A stretch of DNA of 9,828 nucleotides from contig WFXI01000063.1 in NCBI GenBank assembly GCA_015490675.1, forward strand, positions 1 to 9,828, given 5' to 3'. Under the pieces are notes generated by a model that saw only the letters and a program-made list of their open reading frames with translations, ran no database searches and was not told the origin of the DNA. Below are positions 6,297 through 9,828 of the stretch, piece after piece. The DNA comes from Hydrogenothermaceae bacterium. GTDB taxonomy: Bacteria; Aquificota; Aquificia; Aquificales; Hydrogenothermaceae. A program made the translations under genes and the position numbers. Position 1 is the stretch's first letter. Every line of letters starts with the position of its first letter.

Positions 6297-7267
6297 ACAT
6301 TTTGCAATGCAAAGTTAGTCTTTTTTAGTTCTTCAGTAATTCTTTCTATTAGCTTTTGTTTAACTTCCTCTTTTTCTCCTTTTATTCGACATCCTGCTGC
6401 ATCTTTGTGTCCTCCTCCTCCAAAATAAGATGCTATGTTTCTAACATCTACATTTCCTTTTCCTCTCAAAGAAACTCTCCAGGTTTCTAAATCTTCTTTT
6501 TGTATCATAATAAATGCAACTTCTACACCGTTTATACTTCTAGCATAATTAACAAATCCTTCTGTCTCTTCTTCTTTTGCATTGCATTTTTCTAAAGTTT
6601 TCCTTTCTATAATCAGTGAAGCGATTTTTCCGTTTTCGTAAAGCTCAAGTGTAGATAGAGTTTCCTGTAGAAGTTTTATTGTACTTAATTTATTTCTATC
6701 AAAAACCATCTTTGCAATATAAGAAGGGTCTGCTCCTTTTTTTACTAAAAACTTTGCCATATCAAATGCTCTATCATCTACATTATTATGTCTAAAAGAC
6801 CCTGTATCTGTTATTAAACCTGTATAAAGGCAAGTAGCAATTTCTTTATCTATTAAATTTTCATCCCATTCTTTTAGCAGGTTTGCAATTATGTATGTTG
6901 TGGAGGGAGCAGTTGTATCAATAGTATCGTATCCCCCGTAAAACTCTCCACCTATATGGTGGTCTATTCTGATAAACTCTTTTGCATTTACATCAGTTCC
7001 TGCTCTAAAAACTCCTGCAGCATCAACAAGAATTGCTAAGTCGTACTGGTCTTTTCCCTGTAAAGTTTTTATATTGTTGATTTCAGGTAAGAAGTCTAAA
7101 ATTTCAGGGACAGGGTCTTTCATAGCACATTCTACATTTTTTCCCTTTTTCTTTAAAAACCTGTAAAGCCCAAGCATACTTCCTATTCCATCGGCATCAG
7201 GATTTTCGTGTGTAAATACTAATATTTTTCCAGTTGCTCTTTCTAGTTTATCTATAATAGGTATCAT
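6293..7267 (-). CDS. nrnA: DHH-family nanoRNase / pAp phosphatase (NrnA-like)
   Basis: NrnA proteins degrade very short RNA oligonucleotides from the end and dephosphorylate 3'-phosphoadenosine 5'-phosphate, in the cytoplasm with Mn2+. The 324-residue sequence has all the metal-binding motifs of the DHH domain: H20-E-N-P-D24-A-D26, VDAAG with Asp82, IDHH with D102-H103-H104, and GLITDTGS with Asp154. The DHHA1 substrate-binding domain ends in the diagnostic GGGGHKDAAG at 283-292. The layout and length fit NrnA better than RecJ, which is much larger. It is the last gene of the leftward unit, 1 nt after nth. A stand-alone DHH-DHHA1 protein could instead act mainly as a pAp or cyclic-dinucleotide-product phosphodiesterase; sequence alone does not decide substrate preference. 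Confidence 0.92.
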   Translation of the reverse strand: MIPIIDKLERATGKILVFTHENPDADGIGSMLGLYRFLKKKGKNVECAMKDPVPEILDFLPEINNIKTLQGKDQYDLAILVDAAGVFRAGTDVNAKEFIRIDHHIGGEFYGGYDTIDTTAPSTTYIIANLLKEWDENLIDKEIATCLYTGLITDTGSFRHNNVDDRAFDMAKFLVKKGADPSYIAKMVFDRNKLSTIKLLQETLSTLELYENGKIASLIIERKTLEKCNAKEEETEGFVNYARSINGVEVAFIMIQKEDLETWRVSLRGKGNVDVRNIASYFGGGGHKDAAGCRIKGEKEEVKQKLIERITEELKKTNFALQNV

Positions 7268-7268
7268 T

Positions 7269-7946
7269 TTATTTTCCCTCTAATGGAATTTTATCTTCTG
7301 ATGGACAAATGTCATATAAATGGCACTTTTCACATAAAGGTTTTCTAGCTTTACATACATATCTCCCAAATAAAACCATAGCCTTTGATATATAGTTCCA
7401 GTTTTCCTTACTGAAGAAATCCATTAAATCTTTTTCAATTTTATCTGGATTGTTTGATTTTGTGAGTTTAAGTCTCTGGCTAACCCTTTTTATGTGTGTA
7501 TCTACTACTATTCCTGGTTTATTAAAGGCATTTACCAATATTACATTTGCAGTTTTTCTACCTACTCCTGGTAATTTTGTTAAATCTTCCATACTATCTG
7601 GCACTTTACCATCAAATTCTTTAACAAGGGTTTCACAACAATCTTTTATTAGTTTAGCTTTTCTTTTATAGAAATTAATCTGTTTTATGTCTTCTTCAAT
7701 TTGAGATAAATCAGCTTTTGCTATGTCTTCAGGTGTAGGATATTTTTTGAAGAAAATTTCTGTAACTTGATTTACTTTTTTGTCTGTAGCCTGTGCTGCC
7801 AGTATTGTTGCTACAAGAAGCTGGTAAGGATTTTCAAAATTTAAATCTATCCACGGGTCTGGATAATGTTTTTTTAGTCTTTCTATAAGTTCTTCTTCTG
7901 TAAAGTTTGGCTTAGAACAGGCTTTTTTGGACTGGTTTTTCTTCAT
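7269..7946 (-). CDS. nth: Endonuclease III (DNA glycosylase/AP lyase)
   Basis: Nth removes oxidised pyrimidines from DNA and cleaves the abasic strand by beta-elimination, starting base excision repair. The 225-residue protein contains the helix-hairpin-helix LPGVGRKTA with catalytic Lys131, VVDTHIKRV with catalytic Asp149, and a C-terminal [4Fe-4S] cluster with spacing C198-x6-C205-x2-C208-x5-C214, exactly the family pattern. The N-terminus (MKKNQSKKACSKPNF) is about 15 residues longer than E. coli Nth. No other start codon is available before the conserved core, and an AGGTGG site precedes this ATG, so the start at 7946 is well supported. This makes the first 35 nt overlap the end of the exonuclease gene in another frame. 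nrnA follows after 1 nt. Confidence 0.96.
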   Translation of the reverse strand: MKKNQSKKACSKPNFTEEELIERLKKHYPDPWIDLNFENPYQLLVATILAAQATDKKVNQVTEIFFKKYPTPEDIAKADLSQIEEDIKQINFYKRKAKLIKDCCETLVKEFDGKVPDSMEDLTKLPGVGRKTANVILVNAFNKPGIVVDTHIKRVSQRLKLTKSNNPDKIEKDLMDFFSKENWNYISKAMVLFGRYVCKARKPLCEKCHLYDICPSEDKIPLEGK

Positions 7947-8802
7947 TTTCCACCTTCCTGTTTTTAATTTCTTTCAATAAGCTTTTAAATCCTAATTTTT
8001 CAAATTCTTCAATTAATTCTTCCCATTTAGTTTGCTCTTTTGCTAAATCTTCAACATCTATATCTAAAGGAGTGTTATCATCTAGTTTAATTAAAAACCT
8101 ATTTGTTTCTAAATTTTCCTTTGCCTCTAAGAATGCATCTCTTATTTTTTCCCTTAAGTTTTCTAAGTTTTCAAAAATTCCTTCTATGTTGTTATATTCA
8201 TTTAACAATTTTGAAGCAGTTTTAGGACCAACTCCTTTCACTCCGTGAATATTATCTACGCTATCTCCAATTATTGATAAATAATCTACAAACTGCTCTG
8301 GATAAACACCATATTTTTCTTTTACTGCTTCTCTGTCAAATAGTTTTTCATTTACAGGATTGAATACAAAAACATTTTGATTAACCAATTGCATCATATC
8401 TTTGTCTGGTGTAATTACATAAACTTGATATCCTTTTTCTTTTGCTTTTTTTGCTAAAGTTGCAATAATATCATCAGCTTCATAACCTTCTTTTTCTAAA
8501 ACTTTTATGCCAAAGAGTTTTATGATTTTTTTTATTTCTGGAATTTGAGCTTTTAATTCATCAGGAGTTTCTTTTCTTGTGGCTTTGTATTCTTTGTATT
8601 CTTCGTGTCTAAATGTTTTTCCTGCTTTATCAAAAATTACTGCTATATAATCTGGCTGTATTTCGTTTAAGAGCTTTGATAGCATTCTGATAAATCCATA
8701 TATAGCCCCTGTAGGTTTCCCATCTGGAGATTTTAATGGTGGAAGTGCATAAAAAGCTCTGTATATGTAAGACGAACCGTCAATTAAAGCTACTTTTTTC
8801 AT
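7912..8802 (-). CDS. Stand-alone 5'-3' exonuclease of DNA polymerase I type (FEN-like)
   Basis: This 296-residue protein corresponds to the 5' nuclease domain of PolA with no polymerase part. Such enzymes remove RNA primers and 5' flaps from DNA. The acidic metal-site residues are all present: ALIDGSSYIYRAFYALP (Asp8), AVIFDKAGKTFRHE (Asp58), GYEADD (E108, D110, D111), ITPDKDMMQL (D133, D135) and IIGDSVDN (D180, D183), followed by the helix-hairpin-helix GVKGVGPKTASKLL at 187-200. Aquificota are known for a PolA lacking this domain, so this is probably the missing half rather than an ExoIX/Xni paralogue. The last five residues, QKSLF, match the bacterial beta-clamp-binding consensus QL(S/D)LF. 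It starts 3 nt after the HEPN gene and overlaps nth by 35 nt. Confidence 0.93.
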   Translation of the reverse strand: MKKVALIDGSSYIYRAFYALPPLKSPDGKPTGAIYGFIRMLSKLLNEIQPDYIAVIFDKAGKTFRHEEYKEYKATRKETPDELKAQIPEIKKIIKLFGIKVLEKEGYEADDIIATLAKKAKEKGYQVYVITPDKDMMQLVNQNVFVFNPVNEKLFDREAVKEKYGVYPEQFVDYLSIIGDSVDNIHGVKGVGPKTASKLLNEYNNIEGIFENLENLREKIRDAFLEAKENLETNRFLIKLDDNTPLDIDVEDLAKEQTKWEELIEEFEKLGFKSLLKEIKNRKVENEEKPVQKSLF

Positions 8803-8805
8803 TAT

Positions 8806-9258
8806 TTACCCTATATATTTTTGAATTTTTTGTTTTATATTTTCGTATATATCTATTAGCTCTTGCGATTTTTTTAAGGCTTTTTTTATATTTTCAATTA
8901 AAATTTCTTCTTCCCAAGGGTATGTATGTGTCAGTTCATTTCTTAAGACTCTTAATTCTTTCCACTCATTTGCAGAAGGAATAAACTCTAGTTGTTCCAG
9001 CCTATTTAATATATCTAAAAAAGGTTTTTTCCTTACATCTTCTCCTAAAATCTCTAAAACTAAAGGAAACAGTTTTTCTCCCATAGCATCTTGCATTTTT
9101 GAAAATCTAAAAATAAATGAATCTATAATGTTAACTTTTTCATTATCTTCAAAAATTTCTTTGTCTAAATTTTCCCAACTTAAAATTTTGTTTCTTGCAG
9201 AGTTTAATCTTTCTATATGCTTATCAATTTCCCAAAAAACATATTTAATGTCTTTCAT
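8806..9258 (-). CDS. HEPN-domain toxin, HepT-like
   Basis: The 150-residue, almost fully helical protein carries R106-N-E-L-T-H111-T-Y113 (bases 8920-8943). This is the R-x4-H ribonuclease signature of the HEPN superfamily plus the Tyr of the RX4HXY motif, which in Shewanella HepT is oligo-adenylylated by MntA to silence the toxin. HEPN toxins of this kind are RNases, reported to act on tRNA or mRNA. The gene overlaps the nucleotidyltransferase gene by 4 nt (ATGA), the classic layout of a HEPN/MNT toxin-antitoxin pair, here with the antitoxin first. Apart from this motif I see no close match to the usual DUF86/HepT pattern, so it could belong to another HEPN branch such as the HI0074-type partner proteins. 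The 3' end lies 3 nt before the exonuclease start. The pair call is strong; activity as a toxin is inferred. Confidence 0.82.
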   Translation of the reverse strand: MKDIKYVFWEIDKHIERLNSARNKILSWENLDKEIFEDNEKVNIIDSFIFRFSKMQDAMGEKLFPLVLEILGEDVRKKPFLDILNRLEQLEFIPSANEWKELRVLRNELTHTYPWEEEILIENIKKALKKSQELIDIYENIKQKIQKYIG

Positions 9259-9557
9259 AATATCTGAATACCAGTTTGTTTAGCTTCTTTGCAGTAAAAT
9301 TTATTGCAACCAGTTTTTGCTATTATTACATCTATCTTTTGCTCACCGATTTTATTTTGTAAGTCTACTAAAAATTTTATCTTCTTATCTACCCTGTTGC
9401 TTAAATCTTCTGTTTCAATGTAAATATCTATATCTCCACCTTTTTTGGTTAAATCTACTCTACTTCCAAATATCCATACTTTTACATTTTTTCCAAAATT
9501 TTTTATAGCACTTTCTTTGATAGCTTTAATTTCATCTTCTGTTAATCTAACTTGCAT
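9255..9557 (-). CDS. Minimal nucleotidyltransferase antitoxin, MntA-like (MNT family)
   Basis: The 100-residue protein is a minimal polymerase-beta-fold nucleotidyltransferase. It shows G31-S32, nine residues, then D42-I-D44 (bases 9426-9467), and a third acidic residue in KIDVIIA (Asp76), so the catalytic Asp triad is complete. MntA antitoxins transfer AMP units to the Tyr of the partner HEPN protein; the partner here has that Tyr. The spacing is one residue shorter than the usual GSx10DxD. Two cysteines (C84, C89) lie in the C-terminal tail. The gene starts 1 nt after the M23 peptidase stop, with no clear Shine-Dalgarno sequence and no room for a separate promoter outside coding DNA, so it depends on upstream transcription and probably on reinitiation. 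It overlaps the HEPN gene by 4 nt. Confidence 0.86.
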   Translation of the reverse strand: MQVRLTEDEIKAIKESAIKNFGKNVKVWIFGSRVDLTKKGGDIDIYIETEDLSNRVDKKIKFLVDLQNKIGEQKIDVIIAKTGCNKFYCKEAKQTGIQIL

Positions 9558-9558
9558 C

Positions 9559-9828
9559 CTAAAAAGTGTTTCTTCTATTTAAATATAAAAATTTAATAGG
9601 ATTTATAAGTTTGCCATATCTTCTTATTTCATAATGAAGGTGAACCCCTGTTGAACGACCTGTGCTTCCTGCATAGCCAATGATTTGGCCTGCTTTTACC
9701 CACTGTCCTGAACGAACCTTTATATGATACATATGTGCATAAAGAGTTGTATATCCATATTTATGCCTGATTTTTACCATCTTTCCGTATCCTTTTCCCC
9801 AACCTGCATAAACAACTTTTCCACTTGC
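9559..9828 (-). CDS. M23-family zinc metallopeptidase, C-terminal part (5' end beyond window)
   Basis: The frame is open from the right edge to a TAG at 9559-9561, giving the last 89 residues of a larger protein. The visible part is the LytM/peptidase M23 core: ASGKVVYAGWGKGYG, IRHKYGYTTLYAHM with the conserved His of the active site, VKAGQIIGYAGSTGRSTGVHLHYEI with the zinc-binding HLH pair, then INPIKFL. The upstream zinc ligands (His and Asp of HxxxD) lie beyond the edge. Such enzymes cut peptide cross-links in peptidoglycan, or act as inactive LytM regulators; here the visible metal and catalytic residues are intact, so an active endopeptidase is likely. The ATG at 9778-9780 inside the domain is not the start. 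The gene is followed after 1 nt by the mntA-like gene. Confidence 0.93.
   Translation of the reverse strand, partial: ASGKVVYAGWGKGYGKMVKIRHKYGYTTLYAHMYHIKVRSGQWVKAGQIIGYAGSTGRSTGVHLHYEIRRYGKLINPIKFLYLNRRNTF

Noticed and set aside
6299..6315. Hairpin with a following T-tract after folD as an intrinsic terminator
   Set aside because: The stem is about 7 bp with only two G-C pairs and a G-T wobble, the T-run starts 5 nt after the stem, and the sequence is coding for nrnA; too weak in this A/T-rich DNA to call.
8736..8984. Plus-strand open frame rich in Leu/Phe, resembling a small membrane protein
   Set aside because: Antisense to the HEPN and exonuclease genes; the hydrophobicity comes from complementing Lys/Glu codons and there is no Shine-Dalgarno sequence.
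9559..9780. Reading the ATG at 9778-9780 as the start of a complete 73-residue peptidase
   Set aside because: The same frame continues upstream to the window edge with clear M23 sequence (ASGKVVYAGWGKGYG), so this Met is internal and the gene is cut by the window.

Overview
The window is A+T-rich bacterial chromosome with almost no non-coding sequence. Lysine/glutamate-rich proteins, a strong preference for AGA arginine codons, a free-standing DNA polymerase I-type 5'-3' exonuclease, and a two-transmembrane K+ channel next to a DUF6394-like membrane protein together suggest a thermophilic Aquificota member of the Hydrogenothermaceae type (Sulfurihydrogenibium-like). This placement is an inference from gene content and composition; no marker gene in the window proves it.

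The genes form three transcription units. (1) A leftward unit runs from about 5124 off the left edge: proA (proline synthesis), a periplasmic soluble lytic transglycosylase, ribE (riboflavin synthase), a TrkA-type K+ channel, and the start of a small multi-pass membrane protein. Neighbours overlap or lie within about 15 nt of each other. (2) A short rightward unit starts at about 5157: an unidentified 76-residue acidic protein, then folD. It shares a 69-81 bp divergent promoter region with proA, the only real intergenic gap in the window. (3) A second leftward unit enters from the right edge: the C-terminus of an M23 peptidase, a minimal nucleotidyltransferase (MntA-like), a HEPN protein (HepT-like), a 5'-3' exonuclease, endonuclease III (nth) and a DHH-family nanoRNase/pAp phosphatase (nrnA). 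It converges on folD, and the two stop codons share the bases TTAA.

The most interesting region is unit 3. A complete HEPN/MNT toxin-antitoxin pair, carrying the RX4HXY motif that is adenylylated in HepT, sits without its own promoter space inside an operon of nucleic-acid processing enzymes. Directly downstream, the exonuclease ends in a candidate beta-clamp-binding motif (QKSLF) whose codons are also the first codons of nth. In unit 1, the K+ channel has a short in-frame duplication just after its selectivity filter and lacks the Rossmann glycines of its RCK domain.

No tRNA, rRNA, CRISPR array, insertion sequence, riboswitch or convincing intrinsic terminator was seen.
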